Source: Bordetella genomosp. 12 (GTDB lineage: Bacteria > Pseudomonadota > Gammaproteobacteria > Burkholderiales > Burkholderiaceae_B). From it: 64,000 bases of DNA. The stretch is from positions 1,178,001 to 1,242,000 of the forward strand of contig NZ_NEVU01000002.1 of NCBI RefSeq assembly GCF_002261355.1, written 5' to 3'. The number at the start of each line of letters is the position of its first letter. Position 1 is the stretch's first letter. The translations under genes and the position numbers were made by a program. Shown here piece after piece: positions 16,650 through 27,486 of the stretch. The notes below the pieces were generated by a model. It was not told where the DNA came from and made no database searches. It was given only the letters and a program-made list of their open reading frames with translations.

Positions 16650-16674
16650 AAAAAAAGCCGCTCATCGAGCGGCT
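16650..16674 (-). terminator. Intrinsic terminator of glnA-ntrB-ntrC
   Basis: AGCCGCTC (16656-16663, read on plus) and GAGCGGCT (16667-16674) form an 8-bp stem with a 3-base loop. On the minus strand it is followed by a run of seven T (A-run 16650-16656 on plus). It lies 24 bases after the ntrC stop. Confidence 0.9.
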
Positions 16675-16698
16675 TGGGGAGGCGTCATCGTCATGACG

Positions 16699-18203
<1,505 letters not shown>

Positions 18204-18204
<1 letters not shown>

Positions 18205-19268
18205 CAAAGGGGCTCCATCGGTAATACCAGGCGGAATTCAGTGTGGCGGGGTCGGGACTCGAACTCGATGATGCCGCCGTGTTGCTGCACGAAGTCTTGT
18301 GCCAGGCTCAGGCCCAGGCCAGTCCCGCCCGGTCGGGCGGTCACCAGGGGATGGAAGATGCGGTCTCGGATATGTTCCGGCACGCCGGGGCCGTTATCGA
18401 TGATGGACAACACCAGCGCCAGGCGATGATGGCGGTGAGCCAGCATGACCTGCCGCGCTACGCGCGTGCGCATGGTGATCTGGCCTCGGGGCACGTCGGG
18501 GCCGGGCTTTTGCAGTACCAATTCCTGCGCCGCGTTGCGCGCCACATTGAGTACGGCCTGCATCAGACGCGCGGCATCGCCCTGCAAGTCCGGCACCGAG
18601 GCGTCGTAGTCGCGCAGGATGCCGACGTCATCGCGGAACTCGGCCTGAATCAGCGCGCAGACGCGTTCGCAGATTTCGTGAATATTGACCGGACGCGCAT
18701 TGAGCGGCACACGTTGCGGACCGCTCAAGCGGTCCACCAGTGCCTGCAAGCGATCCGCTTCGGAAATGATGACCTGGGTGTACTCGGCCAAGGCCGGGCT
18801 GGGCAGCTCGGCTTCCAGCAACTGGGCCGCGCCGCGCAGGCCGCCCAAGGGGTTCTTGACCTCATGCGCCAGATTACGCAGCAACTCGCGGTGCGACTCG
18901 ATTTCATCGACCAGGCGATGGTTGCGGTCGGCGAGCACGCGCTGCTCGATCTCGCGGGTCTCGAGCAGCACGGGCCAGCGCTGGCCCGGGCAGGAGACGG
19001 TCGTCACCGTGACTTCGATCGATTCGTTGGCACGGCGCAAAGAAGACAGCTGGCGCACGTCGGCGAACTTGCCGCCCACGGCACCATCGATGGAATTCTG
19101 TAAGGCTTCAGGGTGATCGAATAGCGTGGGCGCCGCCAGACCGCTCAATTGCTTGCGGGACCTTCCGAAGAGATCTTCGGCAGCCGCGTTGGCGTATTCG
19201 ATATGGCCACGTTCGTTCAACAGGAAAACGGAGGTGGCGAGCAACTCAAAGGCATCTACATTCGTCAT
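18204..19268 (-). CDS. ntrB: Nitrogen regulation sensor histidine kinase NtrB
   Basis: A 354-residue soluble histidine kinase. An N-terminal PAS domain (about residues 5-115, with IEYANAAAEDLFG) is followed by the HisKA phosphoacceptor LAHEVKNPLGGLRGAAQLLE and a HATPase domain with DNGPGVPEHIRDRIFHP and GTGLGLSLAQDFV. It has no membrane segment, as expected for NtrB, which is controlled by the PII protein. It phosphorylates or dephosphorylates NtrC according to the glutamine/2-oxoglutarate balance. The start at 19268 has GGAG upstream. It lies 92 bases after glnA, separated by hairpins. Confidence 0.96.
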
Positions 19269-19291
19269 GTGGGCTCCGGGGCGGGAAAGTC

Positions 19292-19348
19292 GGCGGGTCG
19301 AATGACCCGCCCCTAGCGGACTCCGCCCACCGTGTGGACGGAGCCTTC
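19292..19348 (-). terminator. Hairpins between glnA and ntrB (attenuation or processing)
   Basis: GGCGGGTC (19292-19299) pairs perfectly with GACCCGCC (19304-19311). A second, imperfect stem lies closer to glnA (CTCCGCCCA around 19321 with TGGACGGAG around 19335). Neither is followed by a T-run. They fit partial termination that lets glnA be expressed well above ntrBC. Confidence 0.55.
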
Positions 19349-19360
19349 AGCCTCGGCGTA

Positions 19361-20773
19361 TTACAGGCTGTAGTACATGTCGAACTCGACCGGATGGGTC
19401 GTCATGCGCAGGCGCGTGACGTCAGCCATCTTGAGCTCGATGTACGCGTCCAGCATTTCATTGCTGAACACACCGCCGCGGGTCAGGAACTCGCGATCCT
19501 GATCCAGTGCGGCCAGCGCTTCTTCCAGCGAGGCGCACACGGTCGGGATCTTGGCATCCTCTTCCGGCGGCAGGTCGTACAGATTCTTGTCGGCGGGATC
19601 GCCGGGGTGAATCTTGTTCTGCACACCGTCCAGACCGGCCATCATCAGGGCCGAGAAGGCCAGGTAGGGGTTGGCCAGGGGATCCGGGAAGCGGGTCTCG
19701 ATGCGGCGGCCCTTGGGGTTGCCCACGTAAGGGATGCGGATCGAAGCCGAGCGGTTGCGGGCCGAGTAAGCCAGCTTGACGGGCGCTTCGAAGTGCGGAA
19801 CCAGACGCTTGTACGAGTTCGTACCCGGGTTGGTGATGGCATTCAGGGCACGGGCGTGCTTGATGATGCCGCCGATGTAGTACAGGGCGAAGTCGGACAG
19901 GCCGGCGTAACCGTTGCCCGCGAACAAGTTCTGGCCATCCTTCCAGATGGACTGGTGAACGTGCATGCCGGAACCGTTGTCGCCAACGATGGGCTTGGGC
20001 ATGAAGGTGGCGGTCTTGCCGTAGGCATGGGCCACGTTGTGGATCACGTACTTGACGATCTGGTTCCAGTCGCCGCGGGTCACCAGGGTGCTGAACTTGG
20101 TGCCGATTTCGAGCTGACCGGGAGCCGCCACTTCATGGTGGTGCACCTCAACCGGAACGCCCATTTGTTCCATCAGCAGGCACATTTCCGAACGCATGTC
20201 CTGGAAGGAGTCGACCGGCGGCACGGGGAAGTAGCCACCCTTGACGCCCGGGCGGTGACCCATGTTGCCGCCTTCGAATTCCTGGCCGCTGGACCACGGG
20301 GCCTCTTCCGACTTGATCTTGACGAAGGTGCCCGACATGTCCGTGTTCCAGGTCACGCCGTCGAAAACGAAGAATTCGGGTTCCGGACCGAAGAAGGCGG
20401 TGTCGCCCAGGCCGGAGGACTTCAGGTAGGCTTCGGCGCGCTTGGCCAGCGAGCGCGGGTCGCGGTCGTAGCCCTTCATGTCCGAGGGTTCGACGACGTC
20501 GCAGGTCAGGATCAGCGTCGATTCTTCGCGGAAAGGATCCAGATTGGCCGTGTTGACATCGGGGATGAGCAGCATGTCGGAGGCTTCGATGCCCTTCCAG
20601 CCCGGGATCGACGAACCATCGAAAGCCTGGCCGCTTTCCAGCTTGTCTTCATCGACAGTGTGGGCCGGCACCGAGACGTGGTGCTCGCGGCCGAGCGTGT
20701 CGGTGAATCGGAAATCCACGAACTTGACTTCGTTATCGGCGATCTGTTTGAGAACGTCTTGTGGGCTTGCCAT
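19361..20773 (-). CDS. glnA: Glutamine synthetase, type I
   Basis: A 470-residue GSI that makes glutamine from glutamate, ammonia and ATP in the cytoplasm as a dodecamer. Landmarks are the N-terminal [12 protein letters not shown], the catalytic [12 protein letters not shown], the substrate loop FYYIGG-like segment [11 protein letters not shown], and [10 protein letters not shown], which contains the Tyr that adenylyltransferase modifies in the GSI-beta class. The start at 20773 ([16 protein letters not shown]) is preceded by GGAGA. It heads glnA-ntrB-ntrC. The upstream region has a perfect sigma-54 promoter and an NtrC-type dyad, so it is nitrogen-regulated. Confidence 0.98.
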   Translation of the reverse strand: MASPQDVLKQIADNEVKFVDFRFTDTLGREHHVSVPAHTVDEDKLESGQAFDGSSIPGWKGIEASDMLLIPDVNTANLDPFREESTLILTCDVVEPSDMKGYDRDPRSLAKRAEAYLKSSGLGDTAFFGPEPEFFVFDGVTWNTDMSGTFVKIKSEEAPWSSGQEFEGGNMGHRPGVKGGYFPVPPVDSFQDMRSEMCLLMEQMGVPVEVHHHEVAAPGQLEIGTKFSTLVTRGDWNQIVKYVIHNVAHAYGKTATFMPKPIVGDNGSGMHVHQSIWKDGQNLFAGNGYAGLSDFALYYIGGIIKHARALNAITNPGTNSYKRLVPHFEAPVKLAYSARNRSASIRIPYVGNPKGRRIETRFPDPLANPYLAFSALMMAGLDGVQNKIHPGDPADKNLYDLPPEEDAKIPTVCASLEEALAALDQDREFLTRGGVFSNEMLDAYIELKMADVTRLRMTTHPVEFDMYYSL

Positions 20774-20832
20774 GTCATCTCCATTGGGTAAAAGCGTCAC
20801 GGGCATAGCGCCCGACAGGCGTAGAAAGCTAA

Positions 20833-20848
20833 AGCAATATGCGTGCCA
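20833..20848 (-). promoter_or_regulatory. Sigma-54 (-24/-12) promoter of glnA
   Basis: On the minus strand TGGCACGCATATTGCT matches the consensus TGGCAC-N5-TTGCW at every specified position, with the GG and GC elements correctly spaced. It is 60 bases upstream of the glnA ATG, leaving a leader of roughly 50 bases. Confidence 0.92.
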
Positions 20849-20898
20849 GGTTTATCCCAGGGGAAATCCCGAGGCGGTACACAAGCTGAGCTGAATTT

Positions 20899-20915
20899 AG
20901 CACCGTTATGGTGCA
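20899..20915. promoter_or_regulatory. NtrC-binding dyad upstream of glnA
   Basis: GCACC-GTTAT-GGTGC (20900-20914, with a flanking A at each end on plus) is a perfect dyad close to the NtrC consensus TGCACC-N5-GGTGCA. It is centred about 60-70 bases upstream of the -24 element. A half-site TGGTGCA occurs at 20942-20948. Together these suit an NtrC enhancer. Confidence 0.8.
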
Positions 20916-20941
20916 AAACATAGGGCATAAAGGCCCTATGT
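20914..20941 (-). terminator. Terminator of hemW
   Basis: On the minus strand ACATAGGGC and GCCCTATGT form a perfect 9-bp stem with a 6-base loop (20918-20926 with 20933-20941), followed by TTTTGC. It begins 14 bases after the hemW stop. Its T-tail touches the NtrC dyad, so termination of hemW and activation of glnA share the same DNA. Confidence 0.8.
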
Positions 20942-20954
20942 TGGTGCAGATCAA

Positions 20955-22178
20955 TTACAGGAAGATTTCCTGCAAATCGTTCAGGAAGCGCCATCCCAGG
21001 GCGGTGGCGCGCAGGCGGGTCGGGTCGGGATCCAGCAGCCCCCGCTGCGTAGCCGCCTCCAATTGGTGCGCGATGGCGGCCAGTGATAGCCCGGTGCGCT
21101 CGGAAAAGGTGCTTGCCGCCACGCCCTCTTTCAGACGGAGCGCATTGAGCATGAACTCAAAAGGCAGCTCTTCCGGGCCCACCTGGCGGCTTTCGGCGAT
21201 GTGGCTGCCATCGCGCGCCATGGCTTTGACCATCCAGGACTCAGGATTGCGATGCCGCGCCTCGCGGATGATGCGGTCATGAAAGGACAGTTTGCCGTGC
21301 GCGCCCGGCCCCAGGCCGAGGTAGTCGCCAAACTCCCAATAATTGACATTGTGTTTGCTGCGCGCGCCGGCGCGCGCGTACGCCGACACCTCGTAGCGGG
21401 CCAGGCCTGCCTGCGCCAACGCCGCCTCGACCGCATCCTGCATCAGGGCGCTGGCGTCGTCGTCGGGCACTTCAGGCGGATACTTGGCAAAGACCGTATT
21501 GGGCTCGAGCGTCAGGTGATACATGGACAGATGCTCGGTGCCGAATGCCAAGGCCTGCCGGACATCATCCAGACAGGCCGCCAGATCCTGCCCTGGCAGC
21601 GCAAACATCAGATCCAGATTGACGCGCGACACAGCGCGCTGCGCCATGTCGATGGCCGCCCGCGCCTGCGCGGCGTCATGGATGCGCCCCAACTTGTGCA
21701 GTTGGGCGTCATCAAAACTCTGAATACCCAGCGACAGCCGGGTCACCCCGCTGGCGCCATAGTCCAGAAAACGCCCGGCCTCAGCCGTACCCGGATTGGC
21801 CTCCATGGTGATCTCGGCATCGGGCAGCAAATTCAGGCAGGCGCGCAGCATGGCCAGCAACTCGTCCAGGCCGGCCGAAGACAGCAGGCTGGGCGTCCCG
21901 CCGCCAATAAAGACCGAGATCACCTGCCGGCCCCATATCAGCGGAACGGATTGCTCCAGGTCGGCGCGCAAAGCGTCCAGGTAGGCCCGTTCGGGAATGT
22001 CCTGGCCTGGCGTGGCGTGCGAGTTGAAATCGCAATAGGGGCATTTACGCACGCACCACGGCACATGCACATACACCGAAAGCGGCGGCAAACTGGTCAG
22101 CGCCGCGCCGGCGGGGACGAGCACGGCGGATTTGGCCGGCGCGGCACCGGCCAGCCTGATGGGTATGGTGATAGCCAT
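20955..22178 (-). CDS. hemW: Heme chaperone HemW (radical SAM, HemN-like)
   Basis: A 407-residue radical SAM protein of the HemN-like family. The cluster-binding motif is CVRKCPYC (CxxxCxxC) with FNSHA following. The length is that of HemW, and I do not see the extra N-terminal residues characteristic of true coproporphyrinogen dehydrogenases. HemW binds heme and inserts it into respiratory enzymes; older annotation calls it oxygen-independent coproporphyrinogen III oxidase. The gene starts 5 bases after rdgB ends, and rdgB-hemW is a conserved pair. Its terminator merges into the glnA regulatory region. Confidence 0.94.
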   Translation of the reverse strand: MAITIPIRLAGAAPAKSAVLVPAGAALTSLPPLSVYVHVPWCVRKCPYCDFNSHATPGQDIPERAYLDALRADLEQSVPLIWGRQVISVFIGGGTPSLLSSAGLDELLAMLRACLNLLPDAEITMEANPGTAEAGRFLDYGASGVTRLSLGIQSFDDAQLHKLGRIHDAAQARAAIDMAQRAVSRVNLDLMFALPGQDLAACLDDVRQALAFGTEHLSMYHLTLEPNTVFAKYPPEVPDDDASALMQDAVEAALAQAGLARYEVSAYARAGARSKHNVNYWEFGDYLGLGPGAHGKLSFHDRIIREARHRNPESWMVKAMARDGSHIAESRQVGPEELPFEFMLNALRLKEGVAASTFSERTGLSLAAIAHQLEAATQRGLLDPDPTRLRATALGWRFLNDLQEIFL

Positions 22179-22183
22179 TCCGC

Positions 22184-22807
22184 TCAGAGTGCCTGCAACT
22201 TGCTCAGCACCACATGCAGTGCGCGGGCGCGATGGCTGACGGCATTTTTCTCGGCGGGCGGCAACTGGGCCGCCGTCTGACCCAGGTCAGGCAGATAGAA
22301 GTAGGGATCGTAGCCAAACCCGTGATCGCCCGCGGCCGAGTGCGCGATTTCGCCGTGCCAGTAGCCCTCTCCAATCAAGGGACAGGGGTCTTCGGCGTGG
22401 CGCACCAGCACCAGCAGGGCCACATACCAGGCACGCCGGTCGGCCTGCCCCTGCAGCCGCTCGAGCAGCAAAGCATTATTGGCGGCATCGGCTTTGGCTG
22501 CGCCGGTTTCACGCTGCGCGTAACGGGCGGAGTACACGCCGGGCGCGCCGCCCAGGGCGTGGACGCAGAGCCCCGAATCATCGGCCAACGCCGGCAGCCC
22601 GGTAGCCAGGCTGGCGTGGCGGGCCTTGGCCAGCGCATTCTCGACGAAAGTGACGTGAGGCTCTTCGGCCTCGGATACGCCCAGCTCGCCCTGGGGCACG
22701 AGCTCAATGCCCAGCGGGGCAAACAGCGCGGCAAACTCGCGCAGCTTGCCGGGATTGTTGGACGCCAGCACGATGCGGCGTAAGGAAGGAGGAATGGCAG
22801 CAGACAT
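22184..22807 (-). CDS. rdgB: dITP/XTP pyrophosphatase RdgB
   Basis: A 207-residue Ham1/RdgB family enzyme that hydrolyses dITP, ITP and XTP to monophosphates and so keeps deaminated purines out of DNA. The N-terminal signature VLASNNPGKLREF and the ADDSGLCVHALGGAPGVYSARYA motif with catalytic acidic residues are complete, and GFGYDPYF is present. The start at 22807 (MSAAIPPSLRR) was chosen because the longer frame has an atypical Arg/Pro-rich extension. It is co-directional with hemW, 5 bases apart. In many betaproteobacteria rph lies just upstream of rdgB; here rph is about 7.6 kb away. Confidence 0.95.
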   Translation of the reverse strand: MSAAIPPSLRRIVLASNNPGKLREFAALFAPLGIELVPQGELGVSEAEEPHVTFVENALAKARHASLATGLPALADDSGLCVHALGGAPGVYSARYAQRETGAAKADAANNALLLERLQGQADRRAWYVALLVLVRHAEDPCPLIGEGYWHGEIAHSAAGDHGFGYDPYFYLPDLGQTAAQLPPAEKNAVSHRARALHVVLSKLQAL

Positions 22808-22981
22808 GAGCGCTATTGTAATCGCGGGGCAAGCGCGCCGGGCCCGGGGAGGCGCGGGGCTCGCCAGGCCCGGGCGAGCCTCAGAAAATATCCGAAGCAT
22901 GACAAATGGAAACAATCACGACATAAACGGCCTTCATGATGGGGTTTCTGCCGCCGCTGGCGGCCATTCTTTTGCCTGAGC

Positions 22982-24781
22982 ATGAACCCCTTGCTAGACG
23001 CCGAGACACCCGCCGCCAACCTGCCCTGGCTCATCCAAAGACGACTCTTGCAAGCGCGCTATCAGCCCGTAGCCGATCTGAGCCAGGGACGGATCTACGG
23101 TCACGAAAGCCTGATCCGCGGTCCGGCCGACAGCCCGCTGCATTTGCCCGACGCGCTGTTCGCCGAGGCCCGCCGCCTCGGTTTGCGCGATGAACTCGAG
23201 TGGGAGTGCTTCCGAGCCGGCGCCCTCAATTACCCCCGTCTGGGCGGTCAGGGAAAGCTATTTCTCAATTTGTCGGGCGCCAGCATCCTGGAGTACTGGA
23301 CACGCTGGGGCCGGGACCTGCCGCAGCGCCTGTTGAGCGACACCGGCCTGGCGGCCGGCCGCGTGGTCATCGAACTGACCGAGCACAGGCCGGAGCGGGA
23401 AGATACCCAGACCCTGCGCCTGGCGCTGGATTGCCTGCGCGAAGCGGGCATGAAAGTGGCGCTGGACGACTATGGCGTCGGCCATGCCTCTTTACAGCTG
23501 TGGCTCGAGTTGCGCCCCGACCTGGTCAAAATCGACCGGTATTTTTTTCGCGATATCAGCCGTGATGAGAACCGGCTGGCCCTGGTGCGCGGGATGCTGG
23601 GCGTGGCCCAGCAATTGGGCACCGCCGTGGTGGCCGAAGGCGTGGAGACGCAGGATGACTTGCTGACCATCGCCGATCTCGGCATCCGCTACGCCCAGGG
23701 CTGGTGCCTGGGTTACCCCGCCGGCCAGCCCGCGCCCGCCCTGCCCCCGGAACTCGATGCGCTGCTGCCCGCCGTCCCCCGGGCCGCCCAGACCCACGGC
23801 TCGGGCAGAACGGCGCTGCATCTGCGCGCCGAAGGCCCGGCGGTGTATCTGACGCGCCACAGCAATGACGACGTGCATCGCATCTTCCAGGAGCAGCGCC
23901 ACCAGCATGCGCTGGCGGTGCTCGACGAGCAGGATCGCCCGGTCGGCATCATCAACCGCCGCGACTTTCTCGAGCACTACTCGCAGCGCTACACCCGCGA
24001 CCTGTTCGGGCGCAACCGCTGCGATACCTTCATGAACGCCGAACCCGTGCTGGTCGACATCGGCACGTCCATCGACCAGCTCAGCCACGTGCTGACCTCG
24101 GCCGACCAGCGCTATCTCACCGATGGCTTCATCATTACCCGGCATGGCCGCTACGACGGCCTGGGCACGGGCGAGGCGCTGGTGCGCTCGGTCACCGAGA
24201 TCCGCCTCGAAGCGGCGCGCTACGCCAATCCGCTGACCTCGCTGCCCGGCAACATCCCCATCAGCAAACGCATTGCACAGCTGCTCGAAGGGCCCAGCGA
24301 GTTCATCATCGGCTACGCCGACTTGAATAATTTCAAACCCTTTAACGATGTCTATGGCTATTGGCGCGGCGACGACATGATTCTGTTGTGCGCGGAAATC
24401 ATCCGCCGCCATTGCGATGCCCAACGCGACTTCGTGGGGCATGTCGGCGGTGACGATTTCGTGATCGCGCTACGCAGCCCGGACTGGCAAGAACGCCTGA
24501 TGCAGCTGATCGACGCCTTCAATGCGCGGGCCATGGACCTGTACGATCCGCAGGCGCGGTGCGCGGGCGGGATACGCGCCGAAGACCGCTACGGCAGTCT
24601 GCGTTTCTTCCCTTTCGTGACCCTGGGCATCGGCGCGCTGCGCGTGGAGCCCGCCGAGCTGGCCCGGGCCGGCGCACGTACCCGGCCTGAAGACATCGCC
24701 TCAGCGGCCGCCCACGTCAAGCACAAGGTCAAGCATGGCGACCTTCCCATGGTGCTCGAAACCTATCGGCCTGCGGTCTGA
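22982..24781 (+). CDS. Cyclic-di-GMP signalling protein, EAL-CBS-GGDEF
   Basis: A 599-residue cytoplasmic protein with no membrane segment. The N-terminal EAL phosphodiesterase domain (about residues 10-255) has ESLIRGP at the EAL position, [30 protein letters not shown] and VVAEGVET, so the usual metal and catalytic residues appear to be kept. A CBS-pair-like region follows (about 290-415). The C-terminal GGDEF domain (about 425-590) has GGDDF, with Asp at the usual Glu position, and [24 protein letters not shown] proteins are often phosphodiesterases tuned by nucleotide binding. The 3' end overlaps the convergent chemoreceptor gene by 81 bases. It has no operon partner. Confidence 0.9.
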   Translation: MNPLLDAETPAANLPWLIQRRLLQARYQPVADLSQGRIYGHESLIRGPADSPLHLPDALFAEARRLGLRDELEWECFRAGALNYPRLGGQGKLFLNLSGASILEYWTRWGRDLPQRLLSDTGLAAGRVVIELTEHRPEREDTQTLRLALDCLREAGMKVALDDYGVGHASLQLWLELRPDLVKIDRYFFRDISRDENRLALVRGMLGVAQQLGTAVVAEGVETQDDLLTIADLGIRYAQGWCLGYPAGQPAPALPPELDALLPAVPRAAQTHGSGRTALHLRAEGPAVYLTRHSNDDVHRIFQEQRHQHALAVLDEQDRPVGIINRRDFLEHYSQRYTRDLFGRNRCDTFMNAEPVLVDIGTSIDQLSHVLTSADQRYLTDGFIITRHGRYDGLGTGEALVRSVTEIRLEAARYANPLTSLPGNIPISKRIAQLLEGPSEFIIGYADLNNFKPFNDVYGYWRGDDMILLCAEIIRRHCDAQRDFVGHVGGDDFVIALRSPDWQERLMQLIDAFNARAMDLYDPQARCAGGIRAEDRYGSLRFFPFVTLGIGALRVEPAELARAGARTRPEDIASAAAHVKHKVKHGDLPMVLETYRPAV

Positions 24782-26368
24782 AGGCGCAGCCAGACCCTGG
24801 CCGACGCCCTGCGCGCTGCGCAAGCGGAAGACCGACATGGCCTCGCGCAGCGATTGCGCCTGGGTTTCCAGTTCCATGGCCGCGGCCGCCGTCTGTTCGG
24901 CCATGGCAGCGTTTTCCTGCGTATCGCGATCCACCTCGGCCACGGCATTGCTGACGGCCGAAATCCCTTCGGCCTGCTCGGCGCTGGCGTGCGAAATATC
25001 GCCCACCAGACGCCTGACGCTATCGACCGCCGAGACCATGGCCTGCATGGTCTGACCCGCCTGAGCAACCTGCCGCGAGCCGGCTGCCACGCGCTCGCGC
25101 GATTCCTCGATCAGGCCCTTGATCTCGCGCGCCGCCTGGGCGCTGCGTTGCGCCAGCGAACGCACTTCCGCCGCCACCACCGCAAAACCCTTGCCCTGCT
25201 CGCCCGCCCGGGCCGCTTCGACGGCGGCATTCAAGGCCAGAATATTGGTTTGAAAGGCAATACTGTCGACCACACCCACGATCTCGCCGATGCGTTCGGC
25301 CGAGCCAGCGATCTCCTGCATGCTGAGCACGGCGTCCTGCACCGCCGAGCCGCCGTCGCGAGCCAGCCGGGCCGCGCCGTCCGCCTGGCTACTGGCCAGA
25401 TCCGCATTGCGGGCGGTCTGGCTGACGGTCGTGGCCAGCCCCATCATGCTGGCCGCCGTCTCCTGCAGCGTCGCGGCCTGCCGTGCCGCCCGGTTGGACA
25501 TATCGCCCGCGCCAGCGGCAATCTCCCCCACCCCGTCGTGAATGGCCTCCACGCCCGTGCGAACGCTGCCCACCGCCTGGGTCAGGCCGCCTTGCATGCG
25601 CCCCATGGCCCGGTAAAGCACGCCGATCTCATTGTCTCCACGGTCGGCGATGCCGGCCGTGAGATCCCCGTCGGCAATGCGGACGAAGTGGTGGCCCGCC
25701 TCGGTCAGCGGACGGAGCACGGCGCGCCGGAAGGCCAGGCGGATCGCCAGAGCCAACCCCAACACCAAAAGCAGCAGCGCCAACGCGCCGGCCGTCATGC
25801 GATCCACCATCGTGCCGGCCTGCTGCAGCATCTCGCGCCCTTGCGCGCGGGCATGTGACTGATAGCTGTCGACCGCCGACACATACGCGTCCGTGGCCGC
25901 AGGAAGCGCTTTCTCAGTCAGTTGATTGGCCTGGATGCCGTTCCAGCCCTTGACCGCGCCAGCCAGGGGCAGCAAGGCCTTGTCGGCCAGATTGGCATAA
26001 GCCGCCAGGACGGCAGCGTACCCCGCGTCGTCGGCATCCGGGTTGTCGCGCAGGCGTTGCGCGCTCTGTGCGGCCAGCTTGAGCAGATGGTCCGCCCTGG
26101 CCAGCGCGGCATTGCGCTCCGCTTCCAGCCCGCCTTCCATGAAGATCTTCGCGTCTGCCAACTGGGCCCGCGCCTGGAACAGCCGCGCCGACGTATCGCT
26201 CAACTCGTTGGCGCGCTCGATGTTGCCGCGTCCCAACGCCTCGATATGCGCCCGATTGGCGCGTAGCGCGAGCACTCCTGCCGCGGCAGCCGCGACGAAA
26301 AGAAAAACGAAAACCACCATGGTGGCGGTCAGGGCCGTCGCGACCCGCAGATTCTTAGCCATAGTCAT
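24701..26368 (-). CDS. Methyl-accepting chemotaxis protein
   Basis: A 555-residue transducer. TM1 is near residues 10-35 ([20 protein letters not shown]). A periplasmic four-helix-bundle-like sensor of ~150 residues follows, then TM2 ([19 protein letters not shown]), a HAMP domain and the cytoplasmic signalling domain with the conserved hairpin tip [20 protein letters not shown]. It lacks the C-terminal NWETF-type pentapeptide that tethers CheR/CheB. The ligand is unknown. I take ATG 26368 (MTMAKNLRV); ATG 26362 is equally possible and neither has a strong Shine-Dalgarno. The last 27 codons overlap the convergent EAL-GGDEF gene. Confidence 0.92.
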   Translation of the reverse strand: MTMAKNLRVATALTATMVVFVFLFVAAAAAGVLALRANRAHIEALGRGNIERANELSDTSARLFQARAQLADAKIFMEGGLEAERNAALARADHLLKLAAQSAQRLRDNPDADDAGYAAVLAAYANLADKALLPLAGAVKGWNGIQANQLTEKALPAATDAYVSAVDSYQSHARAQGREMLQQAGTMVDRMTAGALALLLLVLGLALAIRLAFRRAVLRPLTEAGHHFVRIADGDLTAGIADRGDNEIGVLYRAMGRMQGGLTQAVGSVRTGVEAIHDGVGEIAAGAGDMSNRAARQAATLQETAASMMGLATTVSQTARNADLASSQADGAARLARDGGSAVQDAVLSMQEIAGSAERIGEIVGVVDSIAFQTNILALNAAVEAARAGEQGKGFAVVAAEVRSLAQRSAQAAREIKGLIEESRERVAAGSRQVAQAGQTMQAMVSAVDSVRRLVGDISHASAEQAEGISAVSNAVAEVDRDTQENAAMAEQTAAAAMELETQAQSLREAMSVFRLRSAQGVGQGLAAPSDRRPIGFEHHGKVAMLDLVLDVGGR

Positions 26369-26443
26369 CCAAGCGCTGGCGCCCAAACCCGGGAGGGCGC
26401 GGTGCCGTGGATTATCCCGGCCAAGAATGGCAATTTTTTGACA

Positions 26444-27358
26444 TTACCCCCGGCCGCGATCCGCCGGCACGTCATCGATCATGGTTTGCACGAGTTCGCG
26501 CGCAAATACCGGCAAGGCGTCGAGGTCACGCACGCAGATATGCAGTTGGCGCAGGCTCCAGGCGTCGGTCAACGGCACGACGGCGATATCCAGCACGCGC
26601 GCGTAGCGCAGGGCCACGGACTCCGGAATCACGCCGATGCCCACGCCGCTTTCTATCATGCGGCAGGCCGCCTCGAAGTTGCCGACTTCCACCCGGAAAC
26701 GGAACGTGCGCCCCAGGCCCGCGGCGGCCTGCACCAGAAAAGGATGGATGGCGCTCCACTCCGACAGCCCCACGTAGTCAAAACCCAGGGTGTCGGCAAA
26801 GGGTACCGCTTCTTCGCCGGCCAGCGGATGGCGGCGCGCGGTCACCAGCACCAGCCTGTCATTGCGATAGGGGATGAACTGCAGCTTGGGATCGGGCGCG
26901 CAGCCAGCCACCACGCCGATATCGGCCGAGCCGTCGGCCACGGCCCGTACGATGAGGTAACTCAGGCGCTCGCGAAGTTCGACGTTGACGTCCGGATGCA
27001 CCGCCAAATAGCGCGCCAGAACCGCGGGCATGAACTCGGTGCTGGCCGTCGTATTGGCGAGCACCCGAACGTGCCCTTTGACCCCTCGGGCGAACTCCTG
27101 CATGTCGCCGCGCAACTGCTCGATCTGCTGCATGACGGTGCGGGCGTGCCGGGTCAATGCTTCGCCCGACGGCGTCAGCGTCACACCCTGGCTCGTGCGA
27201 TACAGCAATTGCGTGCCGAAATGCTCTTCCAGATTCTTGACCCGGGTACTGGCCGCCGGCAGGGAAAGATGCGTTTTCTCGGCTGCCCTGGTCAAACTGT
27301 GCCAGTCTCCGATATGGACCATCAACTGCAGGTCCGTGAGGTCAAAATGCGTGGCCAT
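26444..27358 (-). CDS. LysR-family transcriptional regulator
   Basis: A 304-residue LysR regulator: HTH in about residues 5-65 (SLTRAAEKTHLSLPAASTRV), effector-binding domain from about 93 (VKGHVRVLANTTASTEFMP). It is divergent from an acyl-CoA dehydrogenase/MmgE gene pair, which it probably controls. A GGGTT-N5-AACCC dyad of LysR-box size lies 23 bases upstream of its start. The LANTTASTEFMPAVLARYL segment resembles regulators of CoA-ester catabolic genes, but the inducer is unknown. Confidence 0.88.
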   Translation of the reverse strand: MATHFDLTDLQLMVHIGDWHSLTRAAEKTHLSLPAASTRVKNLEEHFGTQLLYRTSQGVTLTPSGEALTRHARTVMQQIEQLRGDMQEFARGVKGHVRVLANTTASTEFMPAVLARYLAVHPDVNVELRERLSYLIVRAVADGSADIGVVAGCAPDPKLQFIPYRNDRLVLVTARRHPLAGEEAVPFADTLGFDYVGLSEWSAIHPFLVQAAAGLGRTFRFRVEVGNFEAACRMIESGVGIGVIPESVALRYARVLDIAVVPLTDAWSLRQLHICVRDLDALPVFARELVQTMIDDVPADRGRG

Positions 27359-27380
27359 GCCGGTTCTTTCCTGGTGCTTC

Positions 27381-27395
27381 GGGTTTGGATAACCC
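27381..27395. promoter_or_regulatory. LysR-type dyad between LysR and acyl-CoA dehydrogenase genes
   Basis: GGGTT (27381-27385) and AACCC (27391-27395) are perfect 5-bp arms with a 5-base spacer, giving a 15-base T-N11-A-like box in the 128-base divergent region. It is a candidate binding site of the adjacent LysR protein. Confidence 0.45.
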
Positions 27396-27486
27396 AGTAT
27401 TAAGCAAAGCGAAATTGGCAGGCCCCCCGCCTTTGCGGCAAAGTCTGACCTGTACCCCTTTTTTCAAACACGATAATAGCCCGCCC

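Noticed and set aside
19334-20791. Plus-strand frame of 485 codons antisense to glnA
   Set aside because: glnA is unambiguous; no start signal or family match for the antisense frame.
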